Below are positions 53,636-62,327 of a DNA stretch of 64,000 bases, piece by piece (position 1 is the stretch's first letter; each line of letters opens with the position of its first letter). The notes beneath the pieces were generated by a model, which was not told the origin of the DNA, ran no database searches, and saw only the letters and a program-made list of their open reading frames with translations. Source of the DNA: Isosphaeraceae bacterium EP7 (GTDB taxonomy: Bacteria > Planctomycetota > Planctomycetia > Isosphaerales > Isosphaeraceae). Both the position numbers and the translations under genes were made by a program. The DNA lies in the NCBI GenBank assembly GCA_038400315.1, contig CP151667.1, forward strand, positions 5,715,174 through 5,779,173, written 5' to 3'.

Positions 53636-54397
53636 TCACGCCGCTCCCCACGTACCGCCAATGATCTGACCGTGGTTGGCCAGCCTCGAACTATCGGTCG
53701 CCTGATCTCCCATCCCCTCGTTCAGCAGGAACTCGGCTACCAGGTCGTCACCCGGCGGCAGCTCGCCCGACGCGTACAGCGCCGTAATCTCGTCGTCGCT
53801 CAGGAGTCGCTGCCAGATCCGCACCCGGGCGATGGCGCCGAGGAAATGGCTTCTCCCGTCCCGCGTGCCGATCCTGAGCATCGCGTCTTTGGCTTCGGGC
53901 TCCACGGGATCGCCGCTGGCGTCGCATTCCTCGACGTTCGGGTGCCCGACGCACTCGCCCTTTCTCGCTTCCCGGTAGACGTCGCAATCCCGGAACCGAC
54001 CGTTCTTGTGAAAATGCGTGCAGCCGGCATCGGCCACTCCGACCAGGTGCATCCACTCCCCGGGCCGGTCGGTCTCTTGCTCGTAGCTGCCCGTGCCTCG
54101 GTTGCCTGCCGGGTTGAAGACGTAGAAGCTGGTCCGGTTCGGCCTCGGCGGGCGATCCGTCGTGGTGAGACAATACATTCGGAAGGCCCATTCCTGCCTG
54201 CCCGATTCGCCCTTGCCCATCCAGTGAACGTAGCCCGTGCTCTCCGCATGCGGGAACTCGAGCGTGTCGGGCCGGATCCACGCCGAGACGGTGAGCGTGT
54301 GGCGGGGAGCCAGGCTGTACTCCGGGCGGCTCGGGATCTCGATCTTTGTTGTATGGCCATTGAAGAGCAGGATGGGGCCGGTGGGAGTCGCGGGCAT
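53636..54397 (-). CDS. LamG/concanavalin-like domain protein
   Basis: 253 residues, no signal peptide. Nearly the whole chain is one LamG-type jelly roll: LTVSAWIRPDTLEFP, WAFRMYCLTTTDRPPRPNRT, GEWMHLVGVADAG, and ARVRIWQRLLSDDEITALYASGEL. Such domains bind carbohydrate or protein ligands. Several Cys may pair. It is not a known enzyme. Ribosome site GGAG before the ATG. Confidence 0.82.
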   Translation of the reverse strand: MPATPTGPILLFNGHTTKIEIPSRPEYSLAPRHTLTVSAWIRPDTLEFPHAESTGYVHWMGKGESGRQEWAFRMYCLTTTDRPPRPNRTSFYVFNPAGNRGTGSYEQETDRPGEWMHLVGVADAGCTHFHKNGRFRDCDVYREARKGECVGHPNVEECDASGDPVEPEAKDAMLRIGTRDGRSHFLGAIARVRIWQRLLSDDEITALYASGELPPGDDLVAEFLLNEGMGDQATDSSRLANHGQIIGGTWGAA

Positions 54398-54486
54398 GGC
54401 TGGTCTCCGGGTAGTTGGTTCCCGGAAGCCGATTATCCGTCACCGCGGCACCAGGAACAGCCCATGGTTCACCAAGTGGGCTGGGC

Positions 54487-55968
54487 TCAGGACGGAGCCG
54501 GGGAGTTGGCAGGGGCGATGTTAGCGTTCCTTCGAAAGAAGTTCGTGGGATCGAACTGGTTCTTGAGGGCCAGGAGCCGGCGGTGATTCGGGCCGAACAC
54601 CGATGGCGAGCCCGCCTTGGTCTCGTAGGTCTGGTAGTTGGCGTAGATGCGTTCGTCCGAGGCGGGACGGAGCAGGCGCAGCCACTCGTCCCCCCAGGCC
54701 AACCGCTTTTCGTTTGCTTGAGGATCGTTCCAGTTGTAGGCGACGCGGAGATGGACGGAGTGGGCCTGGCGATGCGGGAAGGCGGTCGCGTCGGGCTTCA
54801 CCCGGCAGACCTCGCCGTGCATGTAGTGGCTGAGGCCCATGATCGTATCGGGCGAAGCGTGGGCGAGCTGGTCGACGTAGATGTCGATGATCTCGTCGGT
54901 GAGGCGGTCCCGGTAGACGGTCTGGATGGAGCGGAACGCCGGCGGCGGGCTGTTGCCCGGATTCGTTGCAGGTGCTTTCTCGGCGAGGGTGGCGAAGGGC
55001 TGGCGTTGCACCGCTTCCTTGGTCGGAGACGCAAACGAGCGGAGCGTCCGAAGAATCTGTTCCGTTTCTTCCTCGGCGCCGGCGTGACAAAGGCTGAGGA
55101 AGATGCCGCGTTCGCCCGGGGTCAGGTTGAGCGTCGCCTGGAACCCATCGGGCGCCCCGTGCATGAGTTCGCGGAAGCCGCGCAGGACGGCGCGTGCGTC
55201 GTGAACGGCGTAATGGACGTCGCCGGCAACGACCGAGCCGACGGGATAAAGCCTGGCCTCGAATGACGTCGTGACGCCGAAGTTCGCACCGGCGCCGCGG
55301 AGGGCCCAGAACAGTTCGGGATCAGTCTCTTGGTTCACATCCAGCGTACGGGCGTCGGCGGTGACGAGGCGAGCGGAAAGGAGGTTGTCGCAGGAGGCGC
55401 CGAAGAGCCCCGAGAGCCAGCCGAGCCCGCCGCCTAGCGTGAGGCCGGTAGCGCCAACGCCCGGGCACTGGCCCAGGACAGGGGCGAGGCCGTGCCGGCC
55501 TGCAACGCGCGCGACTTCCCCGCTCAGGACGCCCGCCTGAGCGCGCACGATGCGACGATCTGCATCGATCGTGATTTGTTTGAGCGGGGAAAGATCAATG
55601 ACCAGGCCGTTGGAACTGCCCCACGCAAGATGGCTGTGGCCACCCGCGCGGACGGCAACTTCGAGTTCGTGGCGCCGCGCAAACTCAACTGCGCGGGTTG
55701 CATCGTCCTCGTGGCCGCACTGTACGACGGCAACAGGTACCCGCTCCGTCCTCGGGTTCCAGTAGAACACCCGCCGGGCATTCTCATAGACGGAATCACC
55801 CGGCAGGATGAGACGGCCCTTCAGCTTCGAGCGGAGCCGCTCGAACACGTCCGAACCAACCTCATTCTCCCCAGCAGCAAGGAGCCTCCCACAACTCGCC
55901 GCGTATCCGAGGCTACCTGTGAGAGCGGCGGTCCGTTCGATGAAGTCGCGTCGGGTGGGCCGTTTCAC
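54487..55968 (-). CDS. Berberine-bridge-type FAD-linked oxidase with Tat signal
   Basis: 493 residues from the GTG at 55968. The N-terminus KRPTRRDFIERTAALTG is a twin-arginine motif. The FAD domain holds RAGGHSHLAWGSSNGLVIDLS (His for 8-alpha linkage) and GQCPGVGATGLTLGGGLGW (Cys for the second covalent link), so bicovalent FAD is likely. The C-terminal BBE segment DPTNFFRRNANI is present. Family members oxidise oligosaccharides or similar alcohols with O2. The frame continues upstream to a GTG at 56103 without homology, so the short start is preferred though its ribosome site is weak. Confidence 0.85.
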   Translation of the reverse strand: MKRPTRRDFIERTAALTGSLGYAASCGRLLAAGENEVGSDVFERLRSKLKGRLILPGDSVYENARRVFYWNPRTERVPVAVVQCGHEDDATRAVEFARRHELEVAVRAGGHSHLAWGSSNGLVIDLSPLKQITIDADRRIVRAQAGVLSGEVARVAGRHGLAPVLGQCPGVGATGLTLGGGLGWLSGLFGASCDNLLSARLVTADARTLDVNQETDPELFWALRGAGANFGVTTSFEARLYPVGSVVAGDVHYAVHDARAVLRGFRELMHGAPDGFQATLNLTPGERGIFLSLCHAGAEEETEQILRTLRSFASPTKEAVQRQPFATLAEKAPATNPGNSPPPAFRSIQTVYRDRLTDEIIDIYVDQLAHASPDTIMGLSHYMHGEVCRVKPDATAFPHRQAHSVHLRVAYNWNDPQANEKRLAWGDEWLRLLRPASDERIYANYQTYETKAGSPSVFGPNHRRLLALKNQFDPTNFFRRNANIAPANSPAPS

Positions 55969-56178
55969 GATGGGTGGAGGGTCCAAAAGGGACGAAGGGG
56001 AATGGCACTCAGCGACTTGTAAGCTCCGGCTGTGAAACGAGCCGGGATTTCCCAGATGAGGGTTGACCTCGTTATCTGGGTTTTTGCTCGGATCGCCGAA
56101 CACGCATTAGAGGCCTGCCGCATCCACGGGTCAAACGAAAAAGGCGAAATCCGTTGACCCGCAGCGCCCCCGCCAAGC

Positions 56179-56767
56179 TCACCGACGCTCCGATGGCTTC
56201 CACTCATCTCTCCCTGGGAAACAGCCCCAACATCGCTCAGGCGGAAAACCCCGCTCACGACCTTCCCGGGGAGTCGCCTTATCCCACTCATAGGGCACGC
56301 CAGTCTCGCCGATGATGAACTTCACCAGACCGGCGAACGCCGCCTCGGAGCGGACGTCGTTGAACAGGATGAGCACGCAGCGCCGGCCCTTCTCGATGCA
56401 GACCATGGTGTTGGCGGACTGGTTGTCGTGGCCGCCCTTGTAGAAGCCGGGGCCCTGCGGTCCGTCAAAGGCGATGACTCCCAGCCCCGCGTGCAGGTCC
56501 CTGCGTTGCTTCTCCGCAGGCAGGTCGGGTGGCAGGGTGGGGAACTGGCTGGGTGTCGTGATGTGCAGCTGCGGCCTGGCCAGCTCGGCGCGGGAGGACG
56601 TGCTCAGGCCGACGCCGGGCATCAGGGCGGCGGCGAATTTCGAGAAGTCGGAGATAGTGGTGTCCATCGAGCCCGCCGACCGCACCTTCTTCCGGTGAGC
56701 GTGTCCCCCCGGCTCTCCCCGATCGTTCCAGCCCTCGGCGAGGTCGCCAGCGAAGTCGTCCCGCCAC
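56179..56767 (-). pseudogene. Serine hydrolase (class C beta-lactamase-like), 3' fragment
   Basis: About 195 codons of the C-terminal half: WRDDFAGDLAEGWNDRGEPG, GSMDTTISDFSKFAAALM, GLGVIAFDGPQGPGFYKGGHDNQSANTM and CVLILFNDVRSE. These match the end of serine hydrolases related to beta-lactamases. The catalytic SxxK and YxN parts are missing. The homology stops abruptly at about 56767, where the IS630-like fragment begins, so the gene was broken by insertion or rearrangement. Confidence 0.78.
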
Positions 56768-56768
56768 A

Positions 56769-57283
56769 TCACTTGCGAATGCGGAGGACGGTCCCGGTGG
56801 GGCACCAGGTGCGGCTGCGTTGATGCGAGGAGTTGGCCTCGCGGAGGACCAGCCAGATCGTGTAGGTGGAGACCTTGGGCAGGCCATCGGGTGCCGAGCG
56901 GAGGGCCTTCTGCAGGGTGGTCGGGCTCCAGGTCGCCGTGCCGTCGGCCTCCGGGGTCGGCGTGCGTCGTGCCTCGCGGAGGATCCGCTCGGTCGCCTCC
57001 CGATCATAGGTACGCCGTTGCCCGCCGCCGTGGCGTGGGTCGAGGGCGGTCAGGCCCTCGGCGTTGAAGCGGGCGACCAGGTTCGAGACGGCGACGCCGG
57101 AACGCCGCCCGGCGGAGAGGGCGGCCTGCGGATCATCCTCACCTCGGGCGACGGCCGGGAGCATGATCGCTCGGGCGACGCGGGCAGCGGGCTCGGTCTG
57201 CGCTGCGATCGACTGATCCGGAGGAGGAAGGCGGCCTCTTCGTCGGCGAGTGGGCGAGGAGGGTCCTTCTTGAGACGCGACAT
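56769..57283 (-). pseudogene. IS630-like transposase, N-terminal fragment with frameshift
   Basis: The start ([21 protein letters not shown], preceded by GGAGGT) and then, in a second frame, [65 protein letters not shown] match the helix-turn-helix part of IS630-family transposases. The frame changes near 57200. The DDE domain is absent: the chain ends at TGTVLRIRK where the serine hydrolase fragment begins. Inactive remnant. Confidence 0.78.
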
Positions 57284-57450
57284 CGTTGACCTCCGTGGGG
57301 TCAGAGGTCGTTAATGCTAGCAGATCGTCGGTTCTATAGTCACGGGCAAGACAAACGACCCACTATGAGGCTCGCCAAAATAACCTGTCTAATCGAGGCG
57401 ACAACTTTTCGCGGGGTTTGTGGTTCCAACTCGCCTGAAACTCAGGGAGA

Positions 57451-58079
57451 ATGTCACGGGATGAGACAAGCGAAGCTCGGGCCGTCAGACCCGATAGCGT
57501 GCCTCTGGAAAGTTTTTCCGAAGGCGGCAACCAAGGGTGGCGGATGGACGTTCGATACGGGGTCTTATCGAACGTCTTCGGCAAGCCCGCACGACGTGAC
57601 GATTACACCTTCATGCTCGCTCATGTCGAACTCGAGGAAGCTCATTCAGCCTCGATTACCGACTGTCCGATCAACCTGGCGATCTGCTACCGCCGGACCT
57701 CCGCCTTCCGGTCAGTCAGCGGATAGATGCGGCTTGGGTTCGAGCCCGTATCCCAAACGTCTTCGGCTTCACACCTGAACCGGCCGAGATCGAGAAGTCT
57801 CTCCTTTACAGCGGGTTCGTCGCCGTGACCGAGGACCAGTCGGTTTGCTATCCCTTCCGCTGCAGCGACCACTACGGTAGAGCGGCCTTGATGTTCAGCA
57901 ACGACGGCCCCGGGGAGGCGGTCAAACGGGCCATTGCCGATGCATTCTGGGGAGCCTTGGCCCAGGACCCCGGCGACCTGATGGATTTCGAGGAGCGAGT
58001 CTACCACCCGGGTGCGATGGTGTGGCTGAACTATGGCTGCCAGTCCGGTCGGGTGTATTGCGACGAGTCGGAAGAATAG
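57451..58079 (+). pseudogene. Unrecognised reading frame inside the ISAzo13 element (probably frameshifted)
   Basis: Frame one gives MDVRYGVLSNVFGKPARRDD then YTFMLAHVELEEAHS; from about 57650 the good sequence continues in another frame: LDYRLSDQPGDLLPPDLRLP, WVRARIPNVFGFTPEPAEIE, ALAQDPGDLMDFEERVYHPG, ending CQSGRVYCDESEE. It looks like one gene with a single shift, or two overlapping genes. No family recognised. It lies between the element's left repeat and the transposase and overlaps its first codons, so it may be a passenger or accessory gene. Confidence 0.45.
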
Positions 58080-59311
58080 GGCCTCATCCCGACGTTCCGA
58101 TCATCGCCGAGAAGTTCTCCAGCCTTGAGCCGGTGCTCAATGAGCGGGCTCGTCGGCTCTGGGCGGCTGCCGAAGCCCATGCGATCGGGCGAGGTGGGAT
58201 CTCCCGTGTCGCCGAGGCCACCGGGTTGTCACGCATGACTATCCGATCAGGTTTGAGCGAACTCTACGGCTCATCGCCAACCGATGGCCAGGTGGAGGAC
58301 ATCCGGAGGGCGCGGCGGAAAGGGGCCGGGCGGAAGCCGCTGACCGAGCACGACCCGAAGCTCGAACGTGCCCTTGAGATCCTGGTCGATCCGGTGACCC
58401 GTGGCGACCCGATGTCGCCCTTGCGGTGGACGTGCAAGAGTGCGGCCAACCTGGCGGCCGAACTCCAGGCCCAGGGCCATACGGCGAGCGAACGGTCGGT
58501 CAACCGGCTGCTCCACGCCTCGCGGTACTGCCTCCAGTCGAACCGCAAGACGATCGAGGGAGGCGATCACCCCGACCGTGATTCCCAGTTCCAGCACATC
58601 AACCGGCGGGTCAAGGCATACCAGAAGCAAGGGCAGCCGGTTGTCTCCGTGGATGCCAGGAAGAAGGAGCTTATCGGCCGATTCGGCAACGGCGGGCGGG
58701 AGTGGCAGCCCTCGGGAGAGCCCGAGGCCGTCAACATCTACGACTTCATCGACAAGGAGCCGGGCAAGGCGATCCCCTACGGCGTCTACGACCAGACGAC
58801 CAACACCGGCTGGGTCGGCGTTGGCATCGACCATGACACCGCCGAGTTCGCCGTGGAGACGCTGCGGCGATGGTGGTCGAACATGAGCCGCCGTGTGTAT
58901 CCGCAAGCAACGAGGTTGCTGGTCACGGCCGACGGGGGCGGGTCGAACGGCAGTCGCTGCCGCCTGTGGAAGATGGAACTGCAACGGTTCGCCAGCGAGG
59001 TCGGCTTGCGGATCTCGGTGTGCCACTTCCCGCCGGGTACGAGCAAGTGGAACAAAATCGAGCACCGGATGTTCTGCCACATCATCGAGAACTGGCGGGG
59101 CCGCCCGCTGGTGAGCCGTGAGGTGGTCGTCAACCTGATAGGCAACACGACGACCGAGACGGGGTTGTCGATCCGGTCCGAGTTGGACGAGGGAAGTTAC
59201 CCGATCGGCCGGAAGGTTACAGACGAGCAGATGAAGGGCTTGGCGATCAAGAAAGACAAATTCCACGGCGAGTGGAATTACACGATCATCCCGAAGGCCG
59301 ATATTGGATAG
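58022..59311 (+). CDS. ISAzo13-family transposase
   Basis: Up to 429 residues. EKFSSLEPVLNERARRLWAA, GRGGISRVAEATGLSRMTIRSGL and PLRWTCKSAANLAAELQAQGH give the helix-turn-helix and family start. SVDARKKELIGRFGN, TADGGGSNGSRCRLWKMEL and FPPGTSKWNKIEHRMFCHI hold the acidic residues of the DDE site. The frame opens with GTG 58022; a TTG at 58058 is an alternative, and neither has a clear ribosome site. It appears intact and overlaps the preceding unknown frame. Confidence 0.88.
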   Translation: MAELWLPVRSGVLRRVGRIGPHPDVPIIAEKFSSLEPVLNERARRLWAAAEAHAIGRGGISRVAEATGLSRMTIRSGLSELYGSSPTDGQVEDIRRARRKGAGRKPLTEHDPKLERALEILVDPVTRGDPMSPLRWTCKSAANLAAELQAQGHTASERSVNRLLHASRYCLQSNRKTIEGGDHPDRDSQFQHINRRVKAYQKQGQPVVSVDARKKELIGRFGNGGREWQPSGEPEAVNIYDFIDKEPGKAIPYGVYDQTTNTGWVGVGIDHDTAEFAVETLRRWWSNMSRRVYPQATRLLVTADGGGSNGSRCRLWKMELQRFASEVGLRISVCHFPPGTSKWNKIEHRMFCHIIENWRGRPLVSREVVVNLIGNTTTETGLSIRSELDEGSYPIGRKVTDEQMKGLAIKKDKFHGEWNYTIIPKADIG

Positions 59312-59346
59312 GTTATTTCGGCGAGCCTCCTAGTTAAATAATTAGT

Positions 59347-59629
59347 CAGGTTTTAAGAGAAGGCTTGTGAAGCAGGCCGCCTCTTAAACCTGATGGATGC
59401 CATCTGGTGGGGGGAGTCCGGTGCAAGGCTGACCGGACGGCTATTTTGTTCCGCGAGGAGCCGCTCTTGCGGCGGGTAAAATAGTCGTCCGGGCACCCGT
59501 AGGGCTTGGCCTTGTGGCGGATGGGGGACGTCCCCCACTCTCTACCGGCGGTCAGCCGGTCCTGCCGCGGTGTGGGATGCTGAGGCCCTGGCACGAATCG
59601 GCTTGGTTGCTCGAACACCGGCAACCGTG
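59347..59629 (+). ncRNA. Candidate large structured RNA, 5' part (split by IS701 element)
   Basis: A chain of hairpins with no good reading frame: 59347-59392 (12-bp stem CAGGTTT..AAGAG/CTCTTAAACCTG), 59392-59404 (GATGG/CCATC), 59417-59439 (GTCCGGT/ACCGGAC), 59440-59487 (GGCTATTTT/AAAATAGTC with an inner CCGC/GCGG stem), 59523-59536 (GGGGGAC/GTCCCCC), 59544-59560 (ACCGGC/GCCGGT), 59604-59625 (GGTTGC/GCAACC). The last ends at the IS701 target duplication. Candidates are an omega (HEARO) RNA of an IscB-type system or a group II intron part; neither can be shown here. Confidence 0.5.
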
Positions 59630-59633
59630 ATAG

Positions 59634-61040
59634 TACTACAGTTGCAACTAACCGATCAGCCCGGTAGTTTGGCCATGGAATCCCCGAGGAGGATCACCAT
59701 GGCCAGCACCGATGCCGCCTTCAGCCCCGAGGACGTCCACGATTGGGGGCGGCAGATCGACGAGGTGGCCCGCCGGATCGGGGCGAGGTTTCCTCGAAGC
59801 GAGACCCGCGATCGCGTCCGGGCCTATCTCATCGGCCTGCTCGGGCCGGTCCAGCGGAAGAACGCCTGGCAGGTCGCCGAGCAGATCGGTGACGAGACGC
59901 CCTACGGCGTCCAGTACCTCATGGGCCGGGCCGACTGGGACCCCGACTCCGTCCGCGACGACCTGCGGGCCTACGTCGTCGAGACGCTCGGCGACCCCGA
60001 CGCCGTGCTGATCCTCGACGAGACCGGGTTCCTCAAGAAGGGGACCAAGTCGGTGGGCGTGGCGAGGCAATACACCGGCACCGCGGGCCGGATCGAGAAC
60101 GCCCAGGTCGGGGTCTTCCTCGCGTACGCCAGCCGGCATGGCGTCGCGTTCCTCGACCGCACGCTGTACCTGCCCGAGGAGTGGGCCGGCGACCCCGGGC
60201 GGTGCAAGGCGGCGGGTGTCCCGGAGAAGACCGCCTTCGCGACCAAGATCCGGCTGGCCAGGGCGATGCTCGAGCGGGCGTTCAAGGCCGGGGTGCCTGC
60301 GGCGTGGGTGACCGGCGACGAGGTCTACGGCGCGTGGGAGTTGCGGCGGTGGCTGGAAGAGCAGAAGCGGCCGTACGTGCTGGCGGTCCGGGCCAACCAG
60401 TATGTCTGGGCGGGGTCCGGGCAGGCCGCGGTCGCCACCCTGACCAGAGCGTTGCCGAAGCAGGCCTGGCACAAGATCACCATCGCGGCGGGCAGCAAGG
60501 GGCCGAGGCGGTACGCCTGGGCGTGGCTGGAGATCAACAGCGACCTGGGCCCGGCATGGAGGCGGTGGCTGCTGGTGCGCAAGAGTCTGGATGGCCGCGA
60601 GGAGTTGGCGTACTCCATCGCGGCCGGCCCGAGCCGCACGACGTTAACCCGGCTGGCCCAGACCGCCGGGGCTCGCTGGGCGGTGGAGGGCGGTTTCGAG
60701 GCGGCCAAGCAGGAGGCTGGACTGGCCGACTACGAGGTGCGGAGTTGGACCGGCTGGCATCGGCACATCACCCTGGCCCTGCTGGCCCATGCCGTCCTGG
60801 CCGCGATCCGGAGACTTGCCGGCGCACCGCCCAAAAAAAGTCGGCCGACGAGCCGGAGTTGATCGCCCTGACGGTGCCCGAGGCCCGTCGGCTCCTGGTC
60901 CGACTCCTGTGGGGACGCCTGCCGGAGGCCGTCGAGGTCCTGGATTGGTCGGTATGGCGGCGCGCCCACCAGGCGTTCGCGCGGCGTTGCCACTACAAGA
61001 AACGCGAGGCCGGGCCCCCGGGTTAGTTACAACTGTAGTA
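59634..61040 (+). mobile_element. IS701-family insertion sequence
   Basis: 1407 bp. Inverted repeats of 20 bp with one mismatch: TACTACAGTTGCAACTAACC (59634-59653) and its counterpart at 61021-61040. ATAG is duplicated on both sides (59630-59633 and 61041-61044), matching the family's 4-bp target duplication. The element looks recent and complete. Confidence 0.93.
59699..61026 (+). CDS. IS701-family transposase with A7 frameshift site
   Basis: The ATG at 59699 follows GAGGAGG. ILDETGFLKKGTKSVGVARQY, VTGDEVYG and ARWAVEGGFEAAKQEAGLADYEV carry the three acidic residues. In the first frame the protein ends at 60862 soon after PPKK. A run of seven A (60833-60839, CCCAAAAAAAGTC) allows a -1 slip to the frame KKSADEPELIALTVPEARRLLV ... 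ARRCHYKKREAG, which restores the family's normal C-terminus and ends in the right repeat at 61026. Either a programmed shift or a single-base loss. Confidence 0.88.
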
Positions 61041-61044
61041 ATAG

Positions 61045-61098
61045 GGATGGAAGCCCGATAGGGCCGAGACGCCTTCGTCTCGGTTCACGACAGCCCGG
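61045..61098 (+). ncRNA. Candidate structured RNA, 3' part
   Basis: Continues 59629 if the IS701 element and one ATAG copy are removed. It shows GCCC-GATA-GGGC (61053-61064) overlapping CCGAGACG-CCTT-CGTCTCGG (61064-61083), then CAGCCCGGGCC. The regular hairpins on both sides of the insertion point argue that one RNA was split. Confidence 0.45.
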
Positions 61099-61145
61099 GC
61101 CGGAACGGCATCGCCCGACCGCCCTGAATCGCGTAAAATCGGCCC

Positions 61146-61691
61146 ATGCCGAAGACCAAAACAGCTTACATCCTGCTCTTCCGTGGAGTCGGCGGCGCCA
61201 CCCAGCTCCCCACAGCCCCTCTCCGCGAAACCCTCACCGAATCGGGGTTCGAGAACGTCGCCACATACATCAACAGCGGCAATGCCGTCCTCCGAAGTGA
61301 CCTCCCGCGGGAGAAGGTGATCGCCGCCGTCGCGAAGATATGCGAGGACAAATTCGGGTTCACCAAGGCGATCTACGCCCCGACATTGGCGGAGTGGGAA
61401 GTCCTGATCGCGAACAACCCATTTCCGGGGTTCGAGACGGGGAAGAACCTTCACGCGGCGGTCCTGGCAGGCGAACCCACCAAGGAAGCTATCCAGGGCC
61501 TGCGAGGGCACGCGGTCGATGGCGAGGGGATCGAGGTCGTCGGGAGAGTCGCCTACCTGCACACCCCGAACGGGTTCGGCACGGCGAAACTCGCCGAGAA
61601 GTTCGACAAGGGCATCGGCGTGGCCAACACCGCCCGGAACTGGAACACCGTGCTCAAGCTGCTGGAAATGGCAAGGATGGCTGCCGGGTAG
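61146..61691 (+). CDS. DUF1697 family protein
   Basis: 181 residues. ILLFRGVGGATQLPTAPLRETL, GFENVATYINSGNAVLRS, and a C-terminal KGIGVANTARNWNTVLKLLEMA are hallmarks of DUF1697, a small cytoplasmic family of unknown function. No ribosome site precedes the ATG; TAAAAT at 61134-61139 sits so close that a leaderless transcript is possible. Confidence 0.88.
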   Translation: MPKTKTAYILLFRGVGGATQLPTAPLRETLTESGFENVATYINSGNAVLRSDLPREKVIAAVAKICEDKFGFTKAIYAPTLAEWEVLIANNPFPGFETGKNLHAAVLAGEPTKEAIQGLRGHAVDGEGIEVVGRVAYLHTPNGFGTAKLAEKFDKGIGVANTARNWNTVLKLLEMARMAAG

Positions 61692-61720
61692 GGATCGGTC
61701 GCACATGATCGGCGGCTGAT

Positions 61721-61824
61721 GTGGGTATGGCTGGCGCAGGCCCCTCAGAACATGCCGTTGTCGTTGGCTGCCGTGGGTATGGCTGGCGCAGGCCCCTCAG
61801 AACATGCCGTTGTCGTTGGCTGCC
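61721..61824. repeat. Tandem duplication, two exact 52-bp units
   Basis: Units 61721-61772 and 61773-61824 both begin GTGGGTATGGCTGGCGCAGG. The right copy contains the stop codon and last eight codons of the SnoaL-like gene; the left copy repeats them downstream. The duplication does not change the protein. Confidence 0.93.
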
Positions 61825-62183
61825 TGCTCGGGCACCGTCTGGAGCACATCCCAGTGTTCGACGATCTTTCCGCCCTCGTCCAAGCGGAAGATGTCGATTC
61901 CCGCCCAGTCAGGGCCGCCCGGCCAGACCTGATGGCAGTGCAGGACGACGTAGGGCCCCTCTGCGATGACCCGAACGAATCGCACGTGTTTCCCGGGGTA
62001 CTCCCGAGCCATCCGGCTGAAATACGCGATGAAGGCGTCCTTACCGTCGGCCACTACGGGGTTGTGCTGGGTGTAGGTTGCCCCGACGTACCGCCCGACG
62101 GCTTCGAATGGCTGGCACTGGTTGAACATCAGATCGTAGAACTCCAGCACGTGCCGCTTGTTCTCGTCGGGCCGGTCGCTCAT
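61797..62183 (-). CDS. SnoaL-like / NTF2-fold protein
   Basis: 128 residues. [22 protein letters not shown] then [24 protein letters not shown] and [21 protein letters not shown] match SnoaL-like polyketide cyclase/NTF2 fold proteins; the C-terminal H-W-D is typical. Members are small enzymes or binding proteins; substrate unknown. GAGGGGAC lies before the ATG. Its 3' end was duplicated (61721-61824). Confidence 0.88.
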   Translation of the reverse strand: MSDRPDENKRHVLEFYDLMFNQCQPFEAVGRYVGATYTQHNPVVADGKDAFIAYFSRMAREYPGKHVRFVRVIAEGPYVVLHCHQVWPGGPDWAGIDIFRLDEGGKIVEHWDVLQTVPEQAANDNGMF

Positions 62184-62327
62184 CGGAACGTCCCCTCGTC
62201 CTCATGGAGTAAGCCAGCCGTCGAGGCTTAGCGACCAAGCTTAGCGGCGGCGGGGGCCCGGTGAGCTTGATGTTTCAGAACCGAATCATGCCCCGCCGTC
62301 TGCTGCAGCACCTGGTTCGGCGTGCCT

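Larger units (their letters stand above)
57367..59329 (+). mobile_element. ISAzo13-type element bounded by 19-bp inverted repeats
   Basis: Left end GAGGCTCGCCAAAATAACC (57367-57385) and right end, reversed, GAGGCTCGCCGAAATAACC (59311-59329): one mismatch in 19. Total 1963 bp. CTA precedes the left end by one base and follows the right end directly, so a target duplication is possible but unsure. The right repeat touches the transposase stop codon. Confidence 0.78.

Noticed and set aside
56465-57007. 180-codon minus frame
   Set aside because: Arg/Pro-rich shadow covering two gene fragments in other frames.
59346-59624. Minus-strand frames of 60-90 codons
   Set aside because: They run through the hairpin chain and have no protein-like pattern; non-coding RNA or repeats explain the stretch better.
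61721-61824. Possible CRISPR array
   Set aside because: Only two copies directly abutting, no spacers, no cas genes; a simple tandem duplication.
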